Below are positions 54,250 to 63,487 of a stretch of DNA of 64,000 nt, piece by piece. This DNA comes from Allopontixanthobacter sediminis (lineage in GTDB: Bacteria > Pseudomonadota > Alphaproteobacteria > Sphingomonadales > Sphingomonadaceae). Under the pieces are notes generated by a model. That model did not search any database, was not told where the DNA came from, and saw only the letters and a program-made list of their open reading frames with translations. Location: contig NZ_WTYL01000002.1 in assembly GCF_009828115.1 (NCBI RefSeq), positions 1,013,473 through 1,077,472 on the forward strand, read 5' to 3'. The first letter of the stretch is position 1, and every line of letters begins with the position of its first letter. The translations under genes and the position numbers were made by a program.

Positions 54250-55611
54250 TCAGGCGTAGAGGCCGCGTGTTTCGGTGCGCCGTACGTTCGGCTGACTGCC
54301 GCCTGCCTCCTCCGTGGGGAGGTCACCGGCTTGTTCGGGGCTTGAATGTTGCGCCAGCGAACGCGCGTTGCCGCTCGCCTGGTGCTGGGCCTGAGCGTGG
54401 CTGTGGGGCTGGCCGTTTCCGGCTGCGGCGCTGTCGCCGCGTGCGGGATTGCTGTCATTGCGGACAGGCTCGGGCGTGGATGCCGCTCGTTCGGCCAGCG
54501 CCGTGCGAGCCGCATGCGCGAAATCAGGATCGTGGCTGGTCATCGTCACGCTGACGCTGACCGGATTGCCCGCCAGCCCAGGGCCGGTAGAGGAACCCGG
54601 TGCCGCATCGAACCGCAAATTGACCTGACCGAACTCGGCATGGGCCAGCGACAGGCGGGCGGTCCCAGGGTGGGCCGCTTCGCGAGCCTGTGAGAGCCGG
54701 TCGATCAGCGCCTCGAAATCGCGCGAAGCGATCGGGGCTTGAACTGCGGTATCCGCAGCGAAGGAACCGGACGATGCTAATGGGACGATGCTCGCGAGGA
54801 TTGCTTCGGGGCTGGGGCCTGCGCCGATAGGCACTGCGGCTCCTTGAAGCGCGCCAGTTACAGGTCGGCGGCCTTCACCCGCCAACCCAAGCGCTTCCCG
54901 GGTCGAAAACTGCACGACAGGCGGCGGTATCACCTGAGACGTGGCCTCCGGGGTGCGACCCTTCGCGGCTGGGGCGGGCTGGGTCACTTGAACTGTATTC
55001 GAGTTGACTTCGGCTGGCGCAGGCGGCGTCTGCTTGATTTTACCGGGTGCGGGTGCGGGTGCGGGTGCGGGTTCGGACTTGGCCACGGACGAGACTTCGG
55101 CTGCGTCGATGGAAAACGCGGCGAGCTTCGGCAGCGGGCGCTTGGTGCCCTCGGCAGCCTGCAGGTCATCGGCCGAAGTCGGCCCTGCGGCAGGCTCGGC
55201 TGCCGTCACTATCGGCACCGGCACCGGCATCGTGCCGAATGCCGCCGCGTCCAGCACTACGGCTGCTTCAATCGGCTGCGTTTCGGGAGTAGCGGCCCCC
55301 TGCGCGAACTCCGTATTGCCCGGCGAAATCTTGCCGGGCAGTTTGCCGTCCGGCAAAACGTTGCCGGTCCGGGGCATTTCGGAGAGCCCTAAGGACGGAG
55401 CGGCAGGACTGCCGGCCAAGTTGGCACCGCCTGTCTCGAGCAGGCTGGCAAAAGTACCCGCCAAACGTGCCGTACCCTTGCCAGAAAGTGCCTGGAGCAG
55501 CTCGAGACCGCGGCCCTTCCCCGAAAGCGCGGGATCGGCGGGAATGGCGCGGATGGAATGCAAGGTGTGTCCTTTCGCTGCAGTAAAAATGCCGGGCGTC
55601 CATCCCGTCAT
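54250..55611 (-). CDS. fliK: Flagellar hook-length control protein FliK
   Basis: The 453-residue protein is Ala/Pro/Gly-rich and of low complexity through the first 300 residues. It ends in a domain with GTARLSLAHAEFGQVNLRFD and a following VSVSVTMTSHDPDFAHAAR strand-helix unit, the Flg_hook/FliK C-terminal pattern. FliK acts as a secreted ruler that triggers the FlhB switch. A hexanucleotide repeat codes Ala-Pro units in the ruler part. The start at 55611 lies 19 bases after fliJ. Confidence 0.8.
   Translation of the reverse strand: MTGWTPGIFTAAKGHTLHSIRAIPADPALSGKGRGLELLQALSGKGTARLAGTFASLLETGGANLAGSPAAPSLGLSEMPRTGNVLPDGKLPGKISPGNTEFAQGAATPETQPIEAAVVLDAAAFGTMPVPVPIVTAAEPAAGPTSADDLQAAEGTKRPLPKLAAFSIDAAEVSSVAKSEPAPAPAPAPGKIKQTPPAPAEVNSNTVQVTQPAPAAKGRTPEATSQVIPPPVVQFSTREALGLAGEGRRPVTGALQGAAVPIGAGPSPEAILASIVPLASSGSFAADTAVQAPIASRDFEALIDRLSQAREAAHPGTARLSLAHAEFGQVNLRFDAAPGSSTGPGLAGNPVSVSVTMTSHDPDFAHAARTALAERAASTPEPVRNDSNPARGDSAAAGNGQPHSHAQAQHQASGNARSLAQHSSPEQAGDLPTEEAGGSQPNVRRTETRGLYA
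55045..55074. repeat. Hexanucleotide tandem repeat inside fliK
   Basis: Four exact copies of GGGTGC (55045-55068) and one degenerate copy (55069-55074) encode alternating Ala and Pro on the minus strand. Because the unit is six bases, copy changes keep the frame and alter FliK length by two residues each. Confidence 0.85.
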
Positions 55612-55630
55612 CGGCTCGGGAAAACCGGGC

Positions 55631-56065
55631 TTACCGCTTGTTATTCAAGGACCGTGCCAAATGGGTCTGCGCTGCGATCTGGGCCGAGGTTCGTGCCCTC
55701 GCTGCGGCTTGGCGGTCCGCAGTGAGCCTCTGTTCGACCAGGTCGCGGCTGCGTTCGGCATGGGCCAGCCGGACTTGCTCGGCATCGGCGGACTGCCGCG
55801 CCGCCGCGCTGCTGCGCGCTGCATCGGCGGACAATTGCGCGATCCCGCCGTGGTAAGCGCGCAGGTTCTGGAGACCCGCAGCGTCGGGGACATCGGGCCG
55901 ACCCGCGTAATCGGCCGCCAGCGCGCTGCTGCGGCGCGCCACTCCGGAAAGGCGGGCAAAGGCAAGTTCCGCGCTCGAAACTTTTTCCAGCGCGGCGAGC
56001 CGAGCGACATTGCGAACCCGCATCAGTCGTTCCAGCCGCCGCGTCCTGCCGGTATTGCCCTTCAT
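55631..56065 (-). CDS. fliJ: FliJ-like flagellar export protein
   Basis: The 144-residue protein is entirely helical, Ala- and Arg-rich and coiled-coil-like, which fits FliJ, the stalk of the FliI ATPase. Sequence alone is weak evidence; the position directly after fliI, with a four-base overlap, and the length support the name. Confidence 0.78.
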   Translation of the reverse strand: MKGNTGRTRRLERLMRVRNVARLAALEKVSSAELAFARLSGVARRSSALAADYAGRPDVPDAAGLQNLRAYHGGIAQLSADAARSSAAARQSADAEQVRLAHAERSRDLVEQRLTADRQAAARARTSAQIAAQTHLARSLNNKR

Positions 56066-57402
56066 ACGGGCGGACGATCGGTGAGCGTAAGCGCCAGTTG
56101 CTCGATTGATTCGGCCAACGACACGGGCTTGTCAGGCGGCTGGATCAAGAATTCCCGCAGGCGGTCGTGCATGGCGATGGCGCGGTCGATGCCCGCGTCC
56201 GCTCCCTCGCGGTAGGCGCCCATAAGCACCAGATCGCGGTTGGCCTGGTATTGTGCCACGAGGCTGCGGAATTCGCGTGCGTTCTTCTGGTGTTCGCGGC
56301 TGGTGACGCCGTCCATCACGCGGCTGAGCGACGCGGTTACATCTATTGCGGGGTACTGCCCCTGCTGGGCAAGTTCGCGCGACAGCACGATATGCCCGTC
56401 AAGGATCGCGCGGGCACTGTCGACCACCGGATCGTCCGGATCGTCGCCATCGGCGAGCACGGTATAGATGCCGGTAATCGAACCGCCGCTGACCGAGGAA
56501 TTTCCCGCGCGCTCGACCAGCTTGGTCACTGCCGCCAGCGCGGACGGCGGATAGCCGCGCGCCGCGCCCGGTTCCCCCAGCAGCAGGCCGATTTCACGGG
56601 CGGCGTGCGCAACCCGCGTCAGGCTGTCCATGATCAAGGTCACCTGACGACCCTGGGCGCGGAAATACTCGGCCATTGACGCCGCCAATTGGGCACCGCG
56701 GAGCCGTAGGTTCGCCGCGTGATCCGCAGGTACCGCTATGATCACCATCCGGCGGCGCATCGGCCCGGTCATGTGGCGGCTGACGAAATCGGACACTTCG
56801 CGGGCGCGCTCCCCGATCAGTGCCACAACCGCAATCTCGCTTTCACAGCCGCCCGCGATCATATCCAGCAGGACTGATTTGCCGACGCCCGATCCGGCAA
56901 TGATGCCGAGCCGCTGGCCAATCCCCATAGTGGTAAGTGCATTCATCGCGCGAACCCCACAATCGAACGGTTCGATCACGGAGGACCGCTCGAGCGCACC
57001 TTCGCGCCTGCCGCCTAGCGCCCAGCGGGCCGCGCTGCGGATCGGCTTGCCGCCATCGATCGGCGCTCCGGTCGCGTCGATGGCGCGGCCTAGAAACGCT
57101 TCTCCGACTGCCACGGTGCCGGGCTCGCCTTCGGCCCGCACCAGCGCCCCGGGATGCAACATCACCGTATCGCCGAGCAGCATCATCAGGCTGAACTGGC
57201 CGCGAAAGCCGATAACTTCCGCTTGCGGGCCAAGGGTCGGTCCGGAGGTCAGGATCCGGCACAGGCTTCCGATCGGAACCGGCAGACCGGACACCTGGAT
57301 CAGCCCGCCATCGCAGGAACAGATCCTGCCATAGCGACGCGGCGCAAGCGGACCGTGCACAGTGCGCAGGTCCGCCAGCTGGCTTTCCATCAGCCCTATC
57401 AT
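56062..57402 (-). CDS. fliI: Flagellum-specific ATPase FliI
   Basis: The 446-residue protein is an F1-beta-like ATPase with Walker A GSGVGKS (170-176) in the nucleotide-binding segment GQRLGIIAGSGVGKSVLLDM (shortened), then ALIGERAREV and PPSALAAVTKLVERAG. FliI hexamers energise flagellar export. The start overlaps fliH by four bases. Confidence 0.96.
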   Translation of the reverse strand: MIGLMESQLADLRTVHGPLAPRRYGRICSCDGGLIQVSGLPVPIGSLCRILTSGPTLGPQAEVIGFRGQFSLMMLLGDTVMLHPGALVRAEGEPGTVAVGEAFLGRAIDATGAPIDGGKPIRSAARWALGGRREGALERSSVIEPFDCGVRAMNALTTMGIGQRLGIIAGSGVGKSVLLDMIAGGCESEIAVVALIGERAREVSDFVSRHMTGPMRRRMVIIAVPADHAANLRLRGAQLAASMAEYFRAQGRQVTLIMDSLTRVAHAAREIGLLLGEPGAARGYPPSALAAVTKLVERAGNSSVSGGSITGIYTVLADGDDPDDPVVDSARAILDGHIVLSRELAQQGQYPAIDVTASLSRVMDGVTSREHQKNAREFRSLVAQYQANRDLVLMGAYREGADAGIDRAIAMHDRLREFLIQPPDKPVSLAESIEQLALTLTDRPPV

Positions 57403-58031
57403 GACGCAGCCCGACCGATGCCGAGCATCTCAGCCAGCGAACGCCGCCATTCCTGGGGACCGCTGGCGATGTCGCCCTCGCGGCCCACCAGCCGGATCGA
57501 ACCCGGCTCCAATGTGTCGTCCGCAGCAATGGTCCAGCCGCCGGGTTCGACCGTCTGCATCCGGGAGACGTCGGTGGGATGGAGGTGCAGGGTGCAAAGG
57601 GACAAATCCTCGCCCAGCAAGACCGCGGCTTCGCGGCAACGTTCCGCCAATCTGGCATGGTCGAGCGCCAAGGGCGCCAACGTGGCTTCGCACAGCATGG
57701 CGACGGTTTCGGATAGCTGCCGGCTCAGACGGTCGGCCATGTCGTCGTCGAATCTGCGCAGGGCCACGCCCAGCTTGCGCCGTTCCGCGTTTTCCTGCTT
57801 TGCTTCGGCAAGTGCTTCGGCGCGGCCCTGACGGCGTCCATTATCGAACGCCGCCTCGTGCCGTTCATCTGCGTGATCGGGTGCCACCGACGCTGCGAGA
57901 GGGGGAGAATACCCTGCGCCGATGGCCGTGGAATCGAACCGGGGGTCCGCCACGAAGTTGTTTTGATTACCTTGGGTGCCAAACCAGATGGTCTCGAAAT
58001 TTGTGGAACTAGCGGGCGACCGGTCAGACAT
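57399..58031 (-). CDS. fliH: Flagellar assembly protein FliH
   Basis: The 210-residue protein has a variable N-terminus, a charged helical middle (EERRKLGVAL-like, about 70-110) and a C-terminal beta/alpha domain with LHLHPTDVSRM, as in FliH/YscL. FliH regulates FliI and anchors it to the C-ring. It overlaps the fliG end by eight bases and fliI by four. Confidence 0.83.
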   Translation of the reverse strand: MSDRSPASSTNFETIWFGTQGNQNNFVADPRFDSTAIGAGYSPPLAASVAPDHADERHEAAFDNGRRQGRAEALAEAKQENAERRKLGVALRRFDDDMADRLSRQLSETVAMLCEATLAPLALDHARLAERCREAAVLLGEDLSLCTLHLHPTDVSRMQTVEPGGWTIAADDTLEPGSIRLVGREGDIASGPQEWRRSLAEMLGIGRAAS

Positions 58032-59031
58032 AATCGCCCTCGTCCCCGCCTGAGCCGAAGGAAATCTCGCCTTGTTCCGCGAGTTTGCGGGCTTCGTCGA
58101 TCATCCGTTGCTGGGCTGCTTCGACGTCCTTGCGCTTGATCCGGCCGCGGCTTTCGATCTCGTCGCGCACACCATCGGCGGCGCGTTCGGACATCGCGGC
58201 GAAAATTGGTCCGCGCTGATCTTCCTCCAAGCCCTTGAGCGCGTCGATCAACACTTCGCTTTCGATGTCGCGGAGCAGGCGGCCCATCGGTAGCGGTTCC
58301 AGTGCCAGGATCATGTCGAACTTGAACATTTCCGCTTCGATCAATTGCGCCAGCGGCGCGTTGATGCGGGTAATTTCCGGCATCACGACCTGTTCGACCC
58401 CGGCAGCCTGGTTGATCAGGTCAGCCGCCTCGCGTGCGCCGCCCATCTTGAGCGCCTTCTCGCCGAATTGCCGGCCGATCCGGTCAGCCAATATGTCGTT
58501 GAGCATGGCCACCGCGTGGGCGGACACCGGACCCAGCCGTGCGATGCGCTCGACAATTGTCGGCTGCACTGCTTCCGGCAAGCCCGCAAGGATCTGTGCG
58601 GCTTGTTCCGGTTCGAGCAGCAGCAGCAGCACCGCAACTGCCTGCGGATGTTCGTCCTTGACCAGCTGGACCAGTACGGGCGGGGCAAGCCACCGGGCGA
58701 GGTCGATCGTCTGGCTGCGTGTATCGGGCGCAATCCGTTCGAGCAGGGACTGGGCTTTGACCTCGCCGACGGCTTGGGTCATTACGGTGCGCAGACGGGT
58801 AAAGCGGCCCTGCACAGGCAGCAGTTCGACCTCGGCGTGTTCGATGAACCCGGCAATTGCGGACGAAACCCAAGCGGGTCCGACATCTTCCATCTCGCAC
58901 ATGGTCCGGCCAACCAGTTCGAGGTGATCCGGATCGAGTCGGCCGAGAATGTTGGCGGCCTCGTCATCATCCAGCAGCATCAGGATCACGGAAGCGCGTT
59001 CGGCCTCCGACAGGACGGATGTCTCGATCAT
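58024..59031 (-). CDS. fliG: Flagellar motor switch protein FliG
   Basis: The 335-residue protein has the three FliG domains, with DEHPQAVA (126-133) and the C-terminal domain from about 225 to 325. Most of the torque helix is conserved (MFKFDMILAL and RLLRDIESEVLIDALKG), but the DDRS segment with its motor-active Asp pair is replaced by EPLP at 245-248. FliG carries torque from stators to the rotor. Start overlaps the fliF stop by four bases. Confidence 0.93.
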   Translation of the reverse strand: MIETSVLSEAERASVILMLLDDDEAANILGRLDPDHLELVGRTMCEMEDVGPAWVSSAIAGFIEHAEVELLPVQGRFTRLRTVMTQAVGEVKAQSLLERIAPDTRSQTIDLARWLAPPVLVQLVKDEHPQAVAVLLLLLEPEQAAQILAGLPEAVQPTIVERIARLGPVSAHAVAMLNDILADRIGRQFGEKALKMGGAREAADLINQAAGVEQVVMPEITRINAPLAQLIEAEMFKFDMILALEPLPMGRLLRDIESEVLIDALKGLEEDQRGPIFAAMSERAADGVRDEIESRGRIKRKDVEAAQQRMIDEARKLAEQGEISFGSGGDEGDYV

Positions 59032-60680
59032 GCCGCGCGGTCCTGTGCAAGCCCCTGGGGCGGACTGGAGAGCATCCGGCGCAGCGCGTCGGCAGCACGG
59101 TCGGGCTGTTCCTTCGCCAGTTTCTTGGCCAGGTCTACCTGTTCGCGCAGGTCACCGTGCCCCGTCGAGGCGCCGGGAGTTTCTGCAACTGCGGCAAGTA
59201 CGGCGGGGGTATCGTCACCTTCATCCTCGCCTGCGGCGGGGACTGCGGCCTTGTCTTTCAGGATGCGCATGACCGGACGCACCACGAACAGCAGCGCTAG
59301 GATTATGCCGATCAACGCGACTACGTTGCGCAGCACCGTTGCGAACCACGCGGTTTCGTAAAACGGCACGTCCGCGATCACGGCGGGGTCGAATTTGCCC
59401 GCGATGACCGTTACCTGGTCGCCGCGTGCGGGATTGGCCCCCACGGCGGAGGCTATCAGTTCCTCGATCTGCTTGGCGCTGGCCGGTTTGATCCGGGCGA
59501 GCGCTTCGGAACTTAGCGCAACGGCCACGGTCAGGCGCTTGACGCCCCCGGGCTGGCTGCTGGAAACCGCCACTTCGCGCCCCAGTTCATACGTTTTCTG
59601 GTCGCTGGTCTCGCCGTTGGTCGGGCCGGTACCGGCGGGCGCTGCGCCGAGGTTCTGCTCCTCCCCGACTGGCCCCAACTGGGTGGCGGGCGGCGGGGTG
59701 TTGGACAGGACACCCGGTACGCCGCCGGCCTGCGCGCCACCAGTCTGGGTGGATTCGCGGCGCATTTCGCTGCGGATCACGCCTTCCTTGTCGTAAGATT
59801 CGCGCGCCGAGGTGGTTTCTTCCAGATCGAGTTCAACCTGGACTTCGGTGGAGAAATTGCCCGAACCGATAAGCGGCGCAAGGAGCTGCGAAATCTGCGC
59901 ACGCAATTTTTCCTCGTAGCTGCGCTGAAGATCCAGCGCCTTGCCGTCCTTGGCCGTGCGGTCGGACAGCAACTGGCCGTGCTGGTCGACGACCTGAACC
60001 TGGTCGGCCTGGAGCGACGGGACCGAGCCCGCGACCAGGTTCACGATCGCGTTGACCTGGTCGTCGGACAGGTTCCGGCCGCGCGCAAGCCGGACCATGA
60101 CTGACGCGCTGGGCGGAACATTCTCGCGGACGAAGACCGACTTTTCAGCTTGGGCGAGATGGACCCTGACGGCTTCGACACCGTCGATCTCCATGATCGT
60201 CATGGTCAGCTCCCGCTCGCGGACATTGCGCAGCCGCTCGCCTTCTAGTGTGCGGCTCGATCCAATCGGAATCGCGTCGAGCATGGCGGAGGTGCTCTCC
60301 GGCGCGGCGAGGCCGCCGTCGCTGGCGACGAGCATCCGGGCGCGGTAGAGATCGTCTTCGCCGACCGACAGCGCGCCTGTCGAATTGTCGATCGTGTAGG
60401 GTATGCCGCCCTGGTCCAGCGCCGCCGCCACTTCGGAACGCTCGGCGTCGGTAAGGCTGCCGTACAACATGCGCTGCGGGCCTTCGGCGAGCGCGAGATA
60501 CAGTAGGGCGCTCCCGGCGATGGCCACGATCCCGGCGGTCATCGGCAGGCTTTTGCGCACCGCTGGCTGTCCGAAGAAGGCGGAGGCCCGCGCACCGGCG
60601 CTGCCGCCGGCTCCGAGAGGGGCAAGGATGGAGCGCTGAGCAGCGATGCTCGGCGTCATTGGCATGATGTTATCAGCCAT
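59028..60680 (-). CDS. fliF: Flagellar MS-ring protein FliF
   Basis: The 550-residue protein has membrane helices near 46-65 and 440-462 with a large periplasmic region between them. Family segments include RMLYGSLTDAERSEVAAALDQGGIPY near 70-95 (shortened) and RVHLAQAEKSVFVRE near 175-190. A C-terminal charged tail (about 520-550) binds FliG. The gene lies three bases after fliE. Confidence 0.95.
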   Translation of the reverse strand: MADNIMPMTPSIAAQRSILAPLGAGGSAGARASAFFGQPAVRKSLPMTAGIVAIAGSALLYLALAEGPQRMLYGSLTDAERSEVAAALDQGGIPYTIDNSTGALSVGEDDLYRARMLVASDGGLAAPESTSAMLDAIPIGSSRTLEGERLRNVRERELTMTIMEIDGVEAVRVHLAQAEKSVFVRENVPPSASVMVRLARGRNLSDDQVNAIVNLVAGSVPSLQADQVQVVDQHGQLLSDRTAKDGKALDLQRSYEEKLRAQISQLLAPLIGSGNFSTEVQVELDLEETTSARESYDKEGVIRSEMRRESTQTGGAQAGGVPGVLSNTPPPATQLGPVGEEQNLGAAPAGTGPTNGETSDQKTYELGREVAVSSSQPGGVKRLTVAVALSSEALARIKPASAKQIEELIASAVGANPARGDQVTVIAGKFDPAVIADVPFYETAWFATVLRNVVALIGIILALLFVVRPVMRILKDKAAVPAAGEDEGDDTPAVLAAVAETPGASTGHGDLREQVDLAKKLAKEQPDRAADALRRMLSSPPQGLAQDRAA

Positions 60681-60683
60681 CTA

Positions 60684-61043
60684 TCAGACCCCCATCCGCA
60701 TGATGTCTTGATAGGCGGACAGAAGTTTGTTGCGGACCTGAAGGGTTGCCTCGAACGCCACGCCGGCTTCCTGCCGCGCCAGCATGACCTGCGCGACGTC
60801 TACGACTTCGCCGCGTTCGAACCCCTCGGTCATCTCGGAGGAACGAATCTGGGTTTCGTTCACGCCTTGCAATGCGGTTTGCAGCGTGGCTGCAAAGCCG
60901 CCGCCTGCGGTGGTCCCGGCGTCGGGAGCCGAGCCTACCGCACGGTCTTCGCGCAGGGATTGCAGCGCGCTTGACCGGTCGATGACTTGCTGGCGCAGCG
61001 CGATCACCGCGTTCACGCCGCCCGCGCCTCCGACCGGGCTCAT
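60684..61043 (-). CDS. fliE: Flagellar hook-basal body protein FliE
   Basis: The 119-residue protein is mostly helical and shows the FliE C-terminal pattern VVDVAQVMLARQEAGVAFEATLQVRNKLLSAYQDIMRM in pieces (about 78-117). FliE links the MS ring to the rod. The ATG at 61043 overlaps the stop of the activator gene by four bases; the longer open frame upstream is a shadow. Confidence 0.94.
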   Translation of the reverse strand: MSPVGGAGGVNAVIALRQQVIDRSSALQSLREDRAVGSAPDAGTTAGGGFAATLQTALQGVNETQIRSSEMTEGFERGEVVDVAQVMLARQEAGVAFEATLQVRNKLLSAYQDIMRMGV

Positions 61044-62332
61044 CGAGCGGCTCCGGCGAAAGCAAGTCCGGCATCGCGGATATCGGCAAGGCGGTACCGC
61101 AGCGTGCGTTCGGAAATGCCCAATCGCCGCGCGGTATCGATCCGGTGGCCGCCGCATTCGTCCAGCGTGCGGATGATCGCCTGCGCTTCCGACTGGCGGA
61201 CGATGGACGCCAGCTTGCGGACGTTCTGGCGTTCCGGCTGCGGCGTTTCGAGCGGCGCAATGTCATGCTCCATCACCGGTACCGCAAGCGCCACCTTGTC
61301 GAATGTGATATGCTCCGCCTCGATCTTGCCGGTTCCGTCCGCGAGGAGTAACGCGCGGCGCAGGACATTTTCCAATTCGCGGATGTTGCCCGGCCAGGCG
61401 TGTTCTTGCAGTTTGTCCAGCGCAGCCTCCGCGATCCACGGCAGGGGTCCGGACGGCGGGCCGTGCCGCAGCACCATGGCGAAGGCGAGCGGCGCGATGT
61501 CGTCGCGCCGCTCGCGCAAGGCGGCGAGGCTGAGGGGGAACACATTAAGGCGGTAAAACAGGTCGGCGCGCAGGCGGCCTTCGGCTACCTCGGTGGGCAG
61601 GTCGCGGTTGGCGGCGGCAATGATCCGCACGTCAACTTTGACCGGGCTGGTCGCCCCGATTGGCACCACTTCGCCTTCCTGCAGCACCCTTAGCAATTTC
61701 GCCTGAAGGCCGATCGGCATTTCGGCGATTTCATCGAGCAGCAGCGTCCCGCCATCGGCAGCGCGGAAGAAGCCCTCGCTCGCCGCTGCCGCACCGGTGA
61801 AAGCGCCCTTTAAATGGCCGAACAGCAACGCTTCGAGCATCGCCTCGGGCATAGCGGCGCAGTTGATAGCGACGAACGGGCCGGTCCTGCGCGGGCTGCG
61901 GTTATGGATGAAGCGGGCCAGCACTTCCTTGCCGGTGCCGGTCGGGCCGTCGATCAGAACGGGTATCTCGCTCGTCGCGACGCGGGCGGCCAGCGCCAGC
62001 AGCGCAGCACTTCCAGCATCGGCGCACACCGGCATTCCCGCTGGTGTCACCGCCGCTACGACGGCCGCCGCCGCGCCTTGGCCGCGGACATCGTCATAGC
62101 GTATGGTAATCCGCCCCGTGCCTTCGCGCAGTAGTGCTGGGCAGCCCGCATTCTGGAGCAGCAGCACCCGGTCCCCATGGCGGCGAGCGGGCGGCGCATC
62201 GCCGGCATGGGCGACCACCAGCCCACCTTTACCAGGCATGGCGTGCGCCACATCGGCGGCGATCCCCACCAGCAATGGGTGATTTTTTTCGGCCGCCGGA
62301 TCGATCCGGATGTCCGCTTGGAAGTTAGTCAT
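61040..62332 (-). CDS. Sigma-54-dependent activator of flagellar genes (FlbD/FleR-like)
   Basis: The 430-residue protein has an AAA+ domain with Walker A GPTGTGKE (129-136), the sigma-54-contact loop GAFTGA (176-181) and Walker B GGTLLLDE (194-201), then a C-terminal Fis-type helix-turn-helix (about 395-415, HRIDTARRLGISERTLRYRL). The first 110 residues do not show a clear response-regulator phosphoacceptor pattern. It heads the flagellar operon and overlaps fliE, so it probably activates sigma-54 promoters of flagellar genes, like Caulobacter FlbD. Confidence 0.88.
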   Translation of the reverse strand: MTNFQADIRIDPAAEKNHPLLVGIAADVAHAMPGKGGLVVAHAGDAPPARRHGDRVLLLQNAGCPALLREGTGRITIRYDDVRGQGAAAAVVAAVTPAGMPVCADAGSAALLALAARVATSEIPVLIDGPTGTGKEVLARFIHNRSPRRTGPFVAINCAAMPEAMLEALLFGHLKGAFTGAAAASEGFFRAADGGTLLLDEIAEMPIGLQAKLLRVLQEGEVVPIGATSPVKVDVRIIAAANRDLPTEVAEGRLRADLFYRLNVFPLSLAALRERRDDIAPLAFAMVLRHGPPSGPLPWIAEAALDKLQEHAWPGNIRELENVLRRALLLADGTGKIEAEHITFDKVALAVPVMEHDIAPLETPQPERQNVRKLASIVRQSEAQAIIRTLDECGGHRIDTARRLGISERTLRYRLADIRDAGLAFAGAAR

Positions 62333-62596
62333 TGTTGGCCCCCGTTAACCTTGTTCACAAGGGTGCTATTGCGGTTCTAACGGCAAACTATGCGGTAACT
62401 TAACGCCTCGTATTAACACCTACCCGGCCCGGCAGGGAAAATGCCTTTTGAGACAATGGTCCCCTTAAACATCGCGATGAATGGTCGCTCTATCCGGTGA
62501 CGGCCATGACGTGGTGTCTGGCTGCAGGGATCAACCGACTTGAGATCCAAATCGACTGAATATCATGTAACTAAATACAGATAAGGGAAATTCACC

Positions 62597-63424
62597 ATGG
62601 CAATTATCAACACCAATATTTCTGCCCTGAAGGCAACCAACGCCTCCTCGCAGGCCGACAAGATGCTCGCTACGTCGATGGAGCGCCTTTCCACCGGCAA
62701 GCGCATCAACGGTGCGAAGGATGATGCCGCCGGCCTCGCCATTGCCACCAGCATGACCTCGCAGGTGCGCGGCATGAACCAGGGCATCCGCAACGCAAAC
62801 GACGGTATCGCGCTGGCGCAAACAGCCGAAGGCGCCCTGGACGAAGTGTCCAACATGCTTCAGCGGGTCCGCGAACTCGCAACCCAGTCCGCCTCAGGCA
62901 CCTATCAAGACGCCACCGACCGTACTTATATGCAGGCTGAAGTTGACGAACTGACCGCGCAGATCGACCAAGTGGTCACCAACAGCAAATTCAACGGCGT
63001 CACGTTGTTCGATGGTACCACCGCCACGGTCACTATCCAGACCGGCGCCAATACGGCGGATACCGTCGATCTCGCGATGGCCGACCTGACCACGTTGGCA
63101 GCCAGCGGCGGTGCGGCCGGATCCTATGACGTATCGACTGCAACCGCGGCAAATACGCTGCTGGCGACGCTCGATACCGAGATCGACAGCATTTCCGGTT
63201 CACGCGCCACGCTCGGCGCCGGGCAGAACCGTCTGGAATCGGTGGTGACCACGCTGTCAAGCAACGTCACCAACCTCTCGGACGCCCGTTCGCGGATCAT
63301 GGACACCGATTACGCGTCGGAAACGACTGCGCTGGCGAAGGCTCAGATTCTCAGCCAGGCGTCCACCGCGATGCTCAGTCAGGCAAACCAGAGCCAACAG
63401 AACGTGTTGTCGCTGCTGCGGTAA
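62597..63424 (+). CDS. fliC: Flagellin
   Basis: The 275-residue protein has conserved flagellin ends: INTNISALKATNASSQADKM and LSTGKRINGAKDDAAGLAIA at the N-terminus, and DSRIMDTDYASETTALAKAQI-like sequence with QANQSQQNVLSLLR at the C-terminus. The short middle means domains D2 and D3 are largely absent, as in Caulobacter-type flagellins. It is transcribed away from the operon. GATAAGGGAAA before the ATG is the likely ribosome site. Confidence 0.96.
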   Translation: MAIINTNISALKATNASSQADKMLATSMERLSTGKRINGAKDDAAGLAIATSMTSQVRGMNQGIRNANDGIALAQTAEGALDEVSNMLQRVRELATQSASGTYQDATDRTYMQAEVDELTAQIDQVVTNSKFNGVTLFDGTTATVTIQTGANTADTVDLAMADLTTLAASGGAAGSYDVSTATAANTLLATLDTEIDSISGSRATLGAGQNRLESVVTTLSSNVTNLSDARSRIMDTDYASETTALAKAQILSQASTAMLSQANQSQQNVLSLLR

Positions 63425-63455
63425 GGTTGGTCCCTTCAATCAGTAGACGAATGGG

Positions 63456-63487
63456 AAGGGTCCGGCGCGCAAGCTCCGGGCCCTTTT
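63456..63487 (+). terminator. Terminator after fliC
   Basis: A ten-base stem with one G-U pair (63456-63465 with 63476-63485) around the loop CGCGCAAGCT is followed by TT. It ends the monocistronic flagellin transcript. Confidence 0.85.

Noticed and set aside
62513..62525. Possible sigma-54 promoter (GG...GC) upstream of fliC
   Set aside because: The spacing between GG and GC is nine bases, whereas sigma-54 promoters need ten, and the -24 box is TGGTGT rather than TGGCAC.
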